Below are positions 1-7,480 of a stretch of DNA of 64,000 nucleotides, one piece after another (position 1 is the stretch's first letter; each line of letters opens with the position of its first letter). The notes below the pieces were generated by a model, which saw only the letters and a program-made list of their open reading frames with translations, did not search any database and was not told where the DNA came from. The stretch is from CALMFG01 sp963674805 (lineage in GTDB: Bacteria > Bacillota > Clostridia > Christensenellales > CALMFG01), in the NCBI GenBank assembly GCA_963674805.2, contig CAXXNY010000016.1, positions 310,001-374,000 on the forward strand, in the 5' to 3' direction. Position numbers and translations under genes: made by a program.

Positions 1-743
1 TGGGTAAAACCACAACCGCGATTAATCTCGGAACAGCACTTGCCAGGCAAGGCAAACATGTATTGTTAATCGATCTTGACCCACAGGCGAACCTCACCAT
101 GTGTATGGGGTTCCAAACACCGGATGAATTGTCCTGCACCATTGCCAATGTTTTAATGGAATATGTGGATGATAAAGTCACATTAACCAGAGAGGATTAT
201 CTCCAGTATGCCGAAGGCTGTGATCTAGTACCGTCATCCATACAGCTTTCTGGTATTGAACCATCTTTAGTCAATGCCTTATCAAGAGAACGCCTGCTGA
301 GTAAATTTCTCGAACAATACAAAGACGACTATGACTACATCTTAATTGATTGTATGCCATCGCTAGGTATGCTTACGATAAATGCTTTGGTCGCTGCGAC
401 TTCTGTACTTATTCCGGTGCAGGCACACTACTTAAGTGCCAAAGGATTGGAGATGCTCATTGGTACCATCAGCCGTATCAAAACCCATATCAATCATGAG
501 CTGGACTTTAAGGGCATCTTGATTACCATGCATAATGAACGACTGAATTTCACCAAATCGATTTTAAATAACTTAGAAAAAGCGTATGGGAATCATATCA
601 GAATCTTCGAAAACAGAATACCTCAGTCAGTAAGAGCAGTCGAACATACTGCCACGGGCAAAAGTGCTTACTTATATGACCCCAAATGCAAAGTGTCTCT
701 CGCTTATGAAGCGTTCGCAAAGGAGGTCATTGACAATGGCTGA
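1..743 (+). CDS. parA: ParA-type partition ATPase, 5' end cut by window
   Basis: ParA/Soj-family ATPase that would segregate the element together with the ParB encoded next. The reading frame is open from base 3 and begins inside the deviant Walker A motif (GKTTTAINLG), so only the first few residues are missing. The switch sequence LLIDLDPQANLT and the later ILIDCMPSLGMLTINAL are typical of the family. A TTG at 63 is not the true start, because the Walker A residues lie upstream of it. The stop overlaps the parB start by 8 bases, which implies one operon and translational coupling. It belongs to the plasmid/ICE module. Confidence 0.93.
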   Translation, partial: GKTTTAINLGTALARQGKHVLLIDLDPQANLTMCMGFQTPDELSCTIANVLMEYVDDKVTLTREDYLQYAEGCDLVPSSIQLSGIEPSLVNALSRERLLSKFLEQYKDDYDYILIDCMPSLGMLTINALVAATSVLIPVQAHYLSAKGLEMLIGTISRIKTHINHELDFKGILITMHNERLNFTKSILNNLEKAYGNHIRIFENRIPQSVRAVEHTATGKSAYLYDPKCKVSLAYEAFAKEVIDNG

Positions 744-1677
744 AATTAAAGCGAATCTTAAATCCTTTGATGATCTATTTAAATCAAGTGAACAATTACA
801 GCAGGAAAAACTAAGCGGCCTTACGCCATCAGACGTTGAAATATCCAAGCTGAAACCATTCGGGAAACACCCGTTTAAAATGTACGATACAGATAAATTA
901 AATAGCTTGGCTGAAAGCATTAAGGAACAAGGTGTTATTGTTCCAATACTAATTCGGCCAATCAAAGATGGAAAGTTCGAATATGAAATCATCGCCGGTC
1001 ATAACCGTGTACAGGCATCGCGGGTTGCAGGCATTGATACGATTCCCTGTATTATCCGTGAGATGGACAATGAGACCGCTACTATTTTAATGGTGGATTC
1101 CAACCTGCAGCAGCGCGAAAGCATCCTGCCAAGCGAGAAAGCATTTGCATATAAATATAAGCTGGAAGCGATTAAGGCACAAGGCAAGCGTACCGATTTA
1201 ACTTCGTGCCAAGTTGGCACAAAGTTTAATAGTGCTGATGAAATTGCCGATAGCAATGATGATAGTAGACGCGATATTTATCGATATATACGCCTTACCA
1301 ATCTTATCCCAAATCTTTTGGATAAGGTGGATGAGCGCAAGTTGGCGTTCATCCCTGCGGTTGAACTATCGTACCTTAAAAAGAAAGAGCAGGAGTTTCT
1401 CTATGATATTTTAAACCGCGAAGAGAATTTCAGTGTGCCATTAAAACAGGCAAGTACATTGAAAGGCATCAGCCAAAACGGTGATCTGACTTATGAGAAA
1501 ATAGATAGTATCATTACAGAAAAAGTGAAGTCTTTACCGCCTATCTTCAAGGTCTCATACAAGAAAGTAAAAGATTACTTCCCGAATGATGTAACGCCAA
1601 AACAGTTTGAGCATACGGTCATGAAGGCACTAGAATATTACTTTGAAAATCAACAAGACTTAGAGCTCGAACGATAA
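736..1677 (+). CDS. parB: ParB/Spo0J-family partition protein
   Basis: DNA-binding partition protein (313 aa) that loads on centromere-like sites and works with the upstream ParA. The ParB N-terminal nuclease-like fold shows in the segments EQGVIVPILIRP and EIIAGHNRVQASRVAGI, followed by an alpha-helical HTH segment. The ATG at 736 is chosen because AGGAGG lies at 721-726, about nine bases upstream; a longer in-frame start at 664 lies inside parA and lacks this support. A strong hairpin terminator follows. The C-terminal motif TPKQFEHTVMKALEYYFE recurs in a decayed copy near 33.2 kb. Confidence 0.93.
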   Translation: MAEIKANLKSFDDLFKSSEQLQQEKLSGLTPSDVEISKLKPFGKHPFKMYDTDKLNSLAESIKEQGVIVPILIRPIKDGKFEYEIIAGHNRVQASRVAGIDTIPCIIREMDNETATILMVDSNLQQRESILPSEKAFAYKYKLEAIKAQGKRTDLTSCQVGTKFNSADEIADSNDDSRRDIYRYIRLTNLIPNLLDKVDERKLAFIPAVELSYLKKKEQEFLYDILNREENFSVPLKQASTLKGISQNGDLTYEKIDSIITEKVKSLPPIFKVSYKKVKDYFPNDVTPKQFEHTVMKALEYYFENQQDLELER

Positions 1678-1690
1678 GAAATATCAATTC

Positions 1691-1716
1691 AAGGCATCCA
1701 ATTGGATGCCTTTTTT
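1691..1716 (+). terminator. rho-independent terminator after parB
   Basis: Perfect inverted repeat AAGGCATCC/GGATGCCTT around a short AATT loop, followed by a T run. It ends the parAB transcript 13 bases after the parB stop. Confidence 0.85.
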
Positions 1717-1730
1717 AATTGGAGGAAGCC

Positions 1731-1826
1731 ATGCAACTATCCGTCATTATATGGGCAGCGATTATCATCTCATTTGAAATTACTGTTTTAGCTATCTTAA
1801 TCATTGCATTAACCATGAAGCCATAG
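1731..1826 (+). CDS. 31-residue single-pass membrane peptide
   Basis: Short gene starting ATG at 1731 behind GGAGGA (1721-1726). The product is almost entirely one hydrophobic helix with a short KP tail. No family is recognised. It sits directly after the parB terminator and 15 bases before ardA, so it may be co-transcribed with ardA. Support is the good ribosome binding site and clean hydrophobic profile only; function unknown. Confidence 0.5.
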   Translation: MQLSVIIWAAIIISFEITVLAILIIALTMKP

Positions 1827-1841
1827 AAAGGAGCAAACATC

Positions 1842-2468
1842 ATGATCAGTATCTATTTAACGAACCTTGGCAAATACAACGAAGGCGAACTCGTCGGCGA
1901 ATGGGTGGAACTGCCCATTAAGTCCAAGGCACTGGAAGCTGCGCTGGAACGTATCGGCATCGACAATGTCCGGTATGAAGAATACTTTCTGACCGACTAT
2001 GAAAGCTTGGTTGCGGGCATCATCGAATCCCTCGGCGAATACAGCAATCTCTCCACCGTCAACTATCTGGCGCTCCGGCTGAAGAGCATGGATGTGGATG
2101 AGCTCAAATGCCTTGAGGCCGTCATCGACTATGAAGGCGAAACGGATATCGACCGAATCACCAACCTGACCTATAACCTCGACTGCTACTACTACCGCGA
2201 GGACATCACCACCCCCAGAGACTACGGCGAAATGCTGGTGGATGAAGGATATCTCGGTGAAATACCAGATAGCCTTGCAAACTATCTTGACCATGCGGCG
2301 ATCGGCAATGAGTTCCTCCTTGATAGTGAAGCCGGCCTTACGAAATATGGGCTGGTTGAAAGAATTGATGAAATGAACGAAGTCTACAGCGGGTACAAGG
2401 ATATGCCCAGCCCAGAGGAGATCGACCAGGAGATCGAACTTCTGGAAGAAAACGAATTTGACCGTTAA
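1842..2468 (+). CDS. ardA: ArdA-type antirestriction protein
   Basis: Acidic 208-residue DNA-mimic protein that inhibits type I restriction enzymes, protecting an incoming conjugative element. The N-terminal segment IYLTNLGKYNEGELVGEWV is the ArdA signature; Asp and Glu are abundant throughout and the C-terminus is very acidic (EIDQEIELLEENEFD). AAAGGAG stands about eight bases before the ATG. Its position near parAB fits the early-transferred leading region of a conjugative element. The long open frame on the opposite strand is a composition artefact. Confidence 0.92.
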   Translation: MISIYLTNLGKYNEGELVGEWVELPIKSKALEAALERIGIDNVRYEEYFLTDYESLVAGIIESLGEYSNLSTVNYLALRLKSMDVDELKCLEAVIDYEGETDIDRITNLTYNLDCYYYREDITTPRDYGEMLVDEGYLGEIPDSLANYLDHAAIGNEFLLDSEAGLTKYGLVERIDEMNEVYSGYKDMPSPEEIDQEIELLEENEFDR

Positions 2469-2551
2469 ATACATTTAGAATATAATTAACCAAATATTAT
2501 CTCGGAGTTAAAATATGGTTTTAAACAACAAAAAATTATGATTTAATTTTT

Positions 2552-3307
2552 TTGGACACCAATGTTTTAAGGGAAATCGTTTTAAACAATCACAATATTG
2601 GAAAAAATTTCTTTCAAATGTTTTTTCTTGAGAGTAAAAATAATATTCCTTGCTTTTCACTGTATAATGTTATTGAAATTAGGCCATACAAAAAAATATA
2701 TAGAAAGTTTATCAACTTTTTTAGTAAAATCCCTTGCTTACTTTTCTTTCCTTACAAACTCATTGTTGAACAAGAGCATAATTCTTTAATTAACAATAAA
2801 TTAATGGAGGTAGATAATACAATTTGTTATGCCCTTCTGCCGAAGCCACTATGTAGAAAGGGAAACGCACGAAAATTCTTTAAGACTATTTTTAATAATA
2901 AACTAAATAGTATCATTAAAAATGATTTAGATAATTTTGATTCTCTGGCAAGTTTGTGGCAATCTCAAAGAGGTCCCAAACCATTATCCACGAAACAGTA
3001 TTTTGCATCATTAGAATATCGTTCAATAATTGGTTTTTTTGAAGAACAAGGCTTTCATGTGGACAGAAAAGAAATGAAAAAAATGGCCGGCAGCAGAGTT
3101 TTAGCTTATTCCCAATTTTATAGAGTTCATCAAACACGTAAAGAAATTACAAAAAATGATGTTATGGACATCATGATAAGTTGCGCTACCCCTTACGTCG
3201 ATGTAATAATAACCGAAAAATCTCAGGCACAAGCGTTACTAAATGCAAAAGGATATATTGACGAACTTAACAAGGTTAAAATAATGAAATTATCAGAATT
3301 AAAATAA
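2552..3307 (+). CDS. PIN-like domain protein, possible 5' frameshift
   Basis: Probable PIN-fold ribonuclease-like protein of about 250 residues. The N-terminal LDTNVLREI resembles the first acidic motif of PIN domains, and the C-terminal NDVMDIMISCATPYVDVIITEK resembles the last strand-helix with its acidic residues. The gene is A+T-rich compared with its neighbours, suggesting separate acquisition. The only start in this frame is TTG at 2552, without a good ribosome binding site. An ATG at 2515 would give MVLNNKNYDLIFLDTNVL if one A were removed from the A6 run at 2530-2535, so either the gene is frameshifted or the tract is a phase/sequencing variant. No paired antitoxin is visible. Confidence 0.6.
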   Translation: MDTNVLREIVLNNHNIGKNFFQMFFLESKNNIPCFSLYNVIEIRPYKKIYRKFINFFSKIPCLLFFPYKLIVEQEHNSLINNKLMEVDNTICYALLPKPLCRKGNARKFFKTIFNNKLNSIIKNDLDNFDSLASLWQSQRGPKPLSTKQYFASLEYRSIIGFFEEQGFHVDRKEMKKMAGSRVLAYSQFYRVHQTRKEITKNDVMDIMISCATPYVDVIITEKSQAQALLNAKGYIDELNKVKIMKLSELK

Positions 3308-3337
3308 TATCATATAAAAATAAATAATTTATTATTG

Positions 3338-3366
3338 AGAGGCATTTAGACATGTCTCTTTTTTTT
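3338..3366 (+). terminator. terminator after PIN-like gene
   Basis: Stem AGAGGCAT/ATGTCTCT (one G-T pair) with a six-base loop and an eight-T run, placed 30 bases after the PIN-like stop and before the next ribosome binding site. Confidence 0.75.
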
Positions 3367-3383
3367 CGCTCATAGGAGGTAAT

Positions 3384-4307
3384 ATGAAAAAATCGTATAC
3401 TCAAGACCAATATCAAGCGGCCAAAGCCGTCAGTTTGGTCGAATACTTAAAGTCCAAAGGCCACGAATTCAAAAAAGAAGGATACCGATACCGGCACACC
3501 ATTCATGACAGCCTGATCGTATCCGAGGACAGCAAATGGTTCTGGAACTCACGCGGCATGTTCGGTGCGAACGCGATCAGCTATCTGCATCAGGCCGAAG
3601 GCATGAGCATCCCGGAAGCGGTCTTGGAGCTGAACAAAGAAACTCATGCGACTGTTCAGCCCATCGAAAAATCAGAACAAAAGCCGAAAGCTTCCCGACC
3701 GTTTGTCCTGCCAAACAGCGCAAACGACTTCCGCCGGGCATTCGCTTACCTCAATATCACCCGCGGCATTGATCAGGACATTATCTCTGCTTTGATGCAG
3801 GATAAGAAAATCTATGAAGCCCTGCCCTATCACAACGTCGTGTTTCTTGGCTTTGACGAGAACGGCACACCCCGTCATGCGGCTGTCTGCGGTACCTATA
3901 CAAAGGGCGGTCAAAGGCCTTTCAAAGGTGAGCTCCCCGGTTCGGACAAGTCCTGCGGCTTTCATATGCCGGGAGCATCCAAAACCGTGTATGTGTTTGA
4001 AAGCCCGATCGACGCGATGAGCCATGCGACGCTGTTAAAGCTGGCAGGAGAAGATTGGGCGAACGATCACAGGCTGTCGCTCTGCTGTACATGGGACGGC
4101 GCTTTGTCCCGATTTTTAAAGCATCATGATATCGAGAAAATCGTGTTCTGTCTGGATAACGACACCGCCGGCAACACCGCATCGGATAAGTACATGTGCA
4201 AATACTTTGATATGGGCTTTGAGGTCGAACGAATCAAGCCAGTCTTAAAGGATTTCAATGACGACCTGATTAAGAGTCCGGAACTAAAGGAGGAAATAGA
4301 ATTATGA
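3384..4307 (+). CDS. DUF3991/Toprim-domain protein (primase-like)
   Basis: 307-residue protein of the DUF3991-Toprim family common on Bacillota conjugative elements and plasmids; thought to act in element DNA replication or priming. The N-terminal part has a degenerate zinc-ribbon/primase-like region (YRYRHTIHDSLIVSEDSKWFWNSRG). The C-terminal Toprim fold has the Glu in TVYVFESPIDAMS and the acidic pair in IVFCLDNDTAGN. The start follows AGGAGGT. The stop overlaps the sortase start by 4 bases (ATGA-type), so the two are co-translated. G+C is higher than in the flanking PIN-like gene. Confidence 0.87.
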   Translation: MKKSYTQDQYQAAKAVSLVEYLKSKGHEFKKEGYRYRHTIHDSLIVSEDSKWFWNSRGMFGANAISYLHQAEGMSIPEAVLELNKETHATVQPIEKSEQKPKASRPFVLPNSANDFRRAFAYLNITRGIDQDIISALMQDKKIYEALPYHNVVFLGFDENGTPRHAAVCGTYTKGGQRPFKGELPGSDKSCGFHMPGASKTVYVFESPIDAMSHATLLKLAGEDWANDHRLSLCCTWDGALSRFLKHHDIEKIVFCLDNDTAGNTASDKYMCKYFDMGFEVERIKPVLKDFNDDLIKSPELKEEIEL

Positions 4308-4951
4308 AAAAAAATCGGTTGCTATTTACCCTTGTTATACTTATGGTATGTGCCGAAATATCTCTTATCCTTCTCTCCGAAATCAGAGAAAAGCAAAATC
4401 TTAAAATGCAGAACGACTTGCTGGATGCGATAGAAAGCGGCGTCAGTGAAATCTGCATGGCGCTTCCCGAGGATTATACCGAACTCGACTACTACGGTGA
4501 TGCGGAACCCTCGCCCACTGTTGATACAAGTATTGAAGAAGAGATCAGCTCGGTCAGCGGCATCGGCATTATTGAGATCGGAAGCATTAACCTTCGCCTG
4601 CCGATCGTAGACGGCGTTGAAGGTTCAAAACTCAAAGTCGCGCCGGGGCATGTCAGCGAATCGGCCGGTATCGGAGAGACTGGCAACTGCATCATCGCCG
4701 GGCATCGCAACTACAGCTTCGGCGAGATGTTCAACCGGCTGGATGAAGTCAAGGTTGGTAATGAAATTGTCATAATGCTGGTAGACGGTACAGAGTATAC
4801 CTATCAGGTCTATGGTACTACTGTGATTGAACCGGGAGATATGAAGCTGTTCGAATATGAGGATGGACAGAAAAAACTGACCTTGCTCACCTGTACGCCG
4901 ATTATTAAAGCAACCCACCGTCTGCTTGTGCTGGCAAATCTCGTTGAGTGA
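4304..4951 (+). CDS. class A/D-like sortase of the element
   Basis: Membrane-anchored cysteine transpeptidase that attaches surface proteins to the cell wall. An N-terminal signal anchor (residues about 5-25) precedes an extracellular catalytic domain with His in NCIIAGHRNYS (about residue 132), Cys in LTLLTCTP (about 195) and Arg in ATHRLLV (about 205). At 215 aa it has class D/A rather than class B proportions. The likely substrate is the IPKTG-bearing adhesin of the same element at 23.4-25.8 kb. It overlaps the Toprim gene by 4 bases. Confidence 0.87.
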   Translation: MKKNRLLFTLVILMVCAEISLILLSEIREKQNLKMQNDLLDAIESGVSEICMALPEDYTELDYYGDAEPSPTVDTSIEEEISSVSGIGIIEIGSINLRLPIVDGVEGSKLKVAPGHVSESAGIGETGNCIIAGHRNYSFGEMFNRLDEVKVGNEIVIMLVDGTEYTYQVYGTTVIEPGDMKLFEYEDGQKKLTLLTCTPIIKATHRLLVLANLVE

Positions 4952-5039
4952 TTTATTTAACTCCCCAAAAGAATGATTACCTTTATTTTCTAGATATGCT
5001 ATTATAAAAATAATAATACATTCTAGAGGATTAATTATT

Positions 5040-6194
5040 ATGGAAATAAGCCAACTCATTAACTCCGAATTGTGGGCAAATATTAAAGACAACTATGAAA
5101 GTAAAAATTATACTTCGGCGATTACAAACTCAATGATTTATTTAAATGAAGTAGTAAAAGAAAAAAGCGGAATTGAGGGTTTGGATAATACGAAGTTAAT
5201 GAATGAAGCTTTTTCTCAAAAGAATCCAAAATTGTTAGTTAACAAAAATCAAACTCAGTCCGAGAAGGATATACAGATTGGAGTTGGTGAAATAGCACGA
5301 GGCTTGTGCCATGCAATTCGTAATCCACGATCTCATGAAAGATATAAAGATGACGAAACGACAGCCAATAAAATTATTCTTTTTATCGACTATATATTGG
5401 GTTTCATTCGCGATTATCAATCTCCGAATTTAGTTGAAGATTGGGTTGAATTTATTCTTGATAAACATTTTAATTCATCGAAAAAAAACGCGGATGATGT
5501 ATTCTCTCAAATTCCAAAGCAGAAACGATATGATGTATTAGTTGGTATCTATAGAAAACGCGAGTTAATCTGTGACGACTGTAATTTGGCAAACATACTT
5601 AATCTTTTATTTAATTCAATCGACGAAGACTCAAAAAAAGAACTTTTAGACAGTATAAATAAAGAATTAATAAGTGCAGATATTAATGATAAACTAAAAG
5701 CTTTTTTCCGCATTTTCCCAAAATCAATGTGGAGTCAAATAAATCCCCTTGCAAAAAACAGAATTGAAGGCATGGCACTGAAGTCTGTTCAAAATGCGGA
5801 TGGAACATATTCTTCAAATGATTATCCGAATTACCATGAATCCTATTCAGGTTATAGCGATGAAGCTTCACTTGCTGTTTGGTGTAAAGATTTCATTGAA
5901 GTTTTCTCAAATAAATCAGAAATCGATGAAGCTATTATTGACAAGATGCTTGGTTCAAATTACTCAAAAACAGAATTTATAAATGAAGAATACTTGTCGG
6001 TTGTAAAAAATATTGATAAGGCTCTTCTCCTCGAAAAAATCGATTCTCATTACAGTTTCATAGCCGATCTTTCAAAAGACTCACTACAGTATACTATTTT
6101 ACGTAGGCGGCTTTCGCCCAAAGAGCTTGAAAAATATTTAGCACCTGTTAAAAATGAAGAAAGTAGTAGTGAAGAAGACGATCTTCCGTTTTAA
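5040..6194 (+). CDS. TIGR02391-type protein with HEPN-like motif
   Basis: 384-residue protein whose first 130 residues match the TIGR02391 (Ymh) family, including GLCHAIRNPRSHE. The RNPRSH stretch fits the R-polar-x3-H motif of HEPN ribonucleases, a family common in abortive-infection and toxin systems. The C-terminal two thirds is helical and not recognised; the tail is acidic (ESSSEEDDLPF). The gene is A+T-rich and lies alone between the sortase and a terminator, like a cargo insertion. GAGGATT lies upstream of the ATG. A defence role is inferred from the motif and the mobile context. Confidence 0.7.
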   Translation: MEISQLINSELWANIKDNYESKNYTSAITNSMIYLNEVVKEKSGIEGLDNTKLMNEAFSQKNPKLLVNKNQTQSEKDIQIGVGEIARGLCHAIRNPRSHERYKDDETTANKIILFIDYILGFIRDYQSPNLVEDWVEFILDKHFNSSKKNADDVFSQIPKQKRYDVLVGIYRKRELICDDCNLANILNLLFNSIDEDSKKELLDSINKELISADINDKLKAFFRIFPKSMWSQINPLAKNRIEGMALKSVQNADGTYSSNDYPNYHESYSGYSDEASLAVWCKDFIEVFSNKSEIDEAIIDKMLGSNYSKTEFINEEYLSVVKNIDKALLLEKIDSHYSFIADLSKDSLQYTILRRRLSPKELEKYLAPVKNEESSSEEDDLPF

Positions 6195-6250
6195 TCTTCC
6201 GTAAAAGCTTATTTTTCGTATCATTAAAAACTTTTATATCTGCAATGTGA

Positions 6251-6277
6251 AAGCCACCAGCGGTATGGTGGCTTTTT
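6251..6277 (+). terminator. terminator after the TIGR02391 gene
   Basis: Stem AAGCCACCA/TGGTGGCTT, six-base loop, T run. It separates the A+T-rich cargo gene from the mobilisation block. Confidence 0.85.
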
Positions 6278-6295
6278 AGCTTACTTGCAAGATAA

Positions 6296-6382
6296 GGCGT
6301 CCGACCGGACGCCCGAAAAACAGCCGGAAAGCCCAGCTTTCCGCGAGAAACTAACGTCCGACAAGCGAAACATTAGTCGGAC
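6296..6382 (+). promoter_or_regulatory. three consecutive hairpins, candidate oriT or operator
   Basis: Three perfect inverted repeats in 87 bases: GGCGTCCG/CGGACGCC at 6296-6313 (2-base loop), CGGAAAGC/GCTTTCCG at 6325-6343 (3-base loop), and GTCCGAC/GTCGGAC at 6356-6382 (13-base loop). The core GTCCG recurs between the first and third. They stand just upstream of a ribbon-helix-helix gene and about 1.1 kb before the relaxase. Such arrays occur at transfer origins and at RHH-protein operators; which one applies cannot be told from sequence alone. Confidence 0.55.
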
Positions 6383-6410
6383 AAACGTCAGACACAAAGG
6401 AGGCGAACAC

Positions 6411-6851
6411 ATGCCGGAGAAAGAAACCCGAAAGATATCCGTCCGCATCTTAAGCGATACCTACGCATCGCTGGAAGCGCTGGCCGCATCCAGACAGATC
6501 ACGCCCAGCGAACTCATTCGCGAATACATCGACAAGGGTTTATCCGTGGAGGCGACGCTGGCGGACATGGATAATATCCGTGCGCACATCCGGGCGGAGC
6601 TGGAAAGCTATCTAAGGCCGCAAGTGGACCGCATCATCAAATGCGTGGTCAAGGGCGGCATCGCCTCATCCGCCGGATACTTCCTGACCGCCAAGGCACT
6701 GGCCGATTTCGTACCGCCGGAGTTACAGGTGGAATACGAAGACGCTCTGCTGGAATCCAAGAAACTGGGCATCGCGCATATGCAGGTAAAGGATAACCGT
6801 GTGGAGGAATTCATGATGCAGAGTGAAAAGAATCTGGATAACAAGATTTAA
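6411..6851 (+). CDS. ribbon-helix-helix protein, possible relaxosome accessory
   Basis: 146-residue protein with an N-terminal ribbon-helix-helix DNA-binding domain (KISVRILSDTYASLEALAASRQITPSELIREYIDKGL) and a C-terminal helical part of unknown role. Start ATG at 6411 follows AAAGGAGG; an upstream in-frame start at 6285 would read through the hairpin block and is less likely. Position before the toxin-antitoxin and relaxase genes suggests an auxiliary mobilisation protein binding the hairpins upstream, or an autorepressor. Neither has direct evidence. Confidence 0.75.
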   Translation: MPEKETRKISVRILSDTYASLEALAASRQITPSELIREYIDKGLSVEATLADMDNIRAHIRAELESYLRPQVDRIIKCVVKGGIASSAGYFLTAKALADFVPPELQVEYEDALLESKKLGIAHMQVKDNRVEEFMMQSEKNLDNKI

Positions 6852-6863
6852 GCCGAAAACCGA

Positions 6864-6916
6864 TTGACTTTTTAAAGCGTATCCGTTACACTATACGTAC
6901 GTTATTCCGTACGTAT
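6864..6916 (+). promoter_or_regulatory. promoter and palindromic operator of the toxin-antitoxin operon
   Basis: A -35 TTGACT (6864-6869) and -10-like TACACT (6887-6892) are separated by 17 bases. Immediately downstream is a perfect 9-bp inverted repeat, ATACGTACG (6893-6901) and CGTACGTAT (6908-6916), with a 6-base spacer. This fits an operator bound by the antitoxin for autorepression, as in known YefM/YoeB loci. Confidence 0.7.
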
Positions 6917-6931
6917 GAGGAGGTGCGAAAA

Positions 6932-7171
6932 ATGTCAATCACCAATGCCACTTCGGCAAGGGCTAACTTTTATAAACTGATGGAGGAAACCATCATGACG
7001 CATGAGCCCGCGTTTATCACCGGAAAAAACGGCAACGTGGTCATGCTCTCAGAGGAGGACTATAAAGCCATGGAAGAAACCCTATATCTGGCCTCGGTAC
7101 CGGGGATGGAAAAGAAGATCGTGGACGGCATCAACACCCCATTGGAAGAGACCGTAGAAGACGATGAGTAA
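6932..7171 (+). CDS. YefM/Phd-family antitoxin
   Basis: 79-residue antitoxin that binds operator DNA through its N-terminal half and neutralises the toxin with its C-terminal tail. MSITNATSARANFYKLMEE and GNVVMLSEEDYKAMEETLYL are characteristic of Phd/YefM proteins. ATG at 6932 is chosen because GAGGAGG ends about nine bases upstream; an upstream GTG at 6923 overlaps that ribosome binding site. The stop overlaps the toxin start by 8 bases, giving coupled translation. Probable role: post-segregational maintenance of the element. Confidence 0.9.
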   Translation: MSITNATSARANFYKLMEETIMTHEPAFITGKNGNVVMLSEEDYKAMEETLYLASVPGMEKKIVDGINTPLEETVEDDE

Positions 7172-7439
7172 CTATAAGGTCGTCTACACCAAACAGGGAT
7201 TAAAGGAAAAGCGGCACGCCTGTCAGGCGGGCTTTCAGCAGAAGATCGATTCGCTGATCGGCCTCTTGAAGGTAAACCCGTTTGAGGATTACCCGCCGTA
7301 TGAGCGCCTGCTCGGCAGCATGAAGGGCGCGTACTCACGGCGCATCAACCGTCAGCACCGGCTGGTATACATGGTCTATGAGGAAGAAAAGACCGTTAAG
7401 GTCATCAGCTGTTGGACACATTACGAAAACATCAAATAA
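7164..7439 (+). CDS. Txe/YoeB-family mRNA interferase toxin
   Basis: 91-residue ribosome-dependent endoribonuclease of the RelE superfamily. The core AYSRRINRQHRLVYMVY and terminal CWTHYENIK carry the Arg, His and Tyr residues used by YoeB for cleavage; length matches the family. It is co-translated with the antitoxin just upstream and followed by a terminator. Nothing appears degenerate, so the pair is likely active. Confidence 0.92.
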   Translation: MSNYKVVYTKQGLKEKRHACQAGFQQKIDSLIGLLKVNPFEDYPPYERLLGSMKGAYSRRINRQHRLVYMVYEEEKTVKVISCWTHYENIK

Positions 7440-7447
7440 GGACTCGG

Positions 7448-7467
7448 GCCCGCATCGCGGGCTTTTT
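7448..7467 (+). terminator. terminator after the toxin gene
   Basis: Stem GCCCGC/GCGGGC, three-base loop, then five T. It lies between the toxin stop and the relaxase ribosome binding site. Confidence 0.85.
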
Positions 7468-7480
7468 GTTTGGAGGGAAT

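Noticed and set aside
1857..2474. 205-codon open frame antisense to ardA
   Set aside because: Mirror of the codon bias of ardA, no ribosome binding site and no recognisable protein features.
6285..6410. N-terminal extension of the RHH protein starting at 6285
   Set aside because: It would translate through the hairpin block, while ATG 6411 has a strong ribosome binding site.
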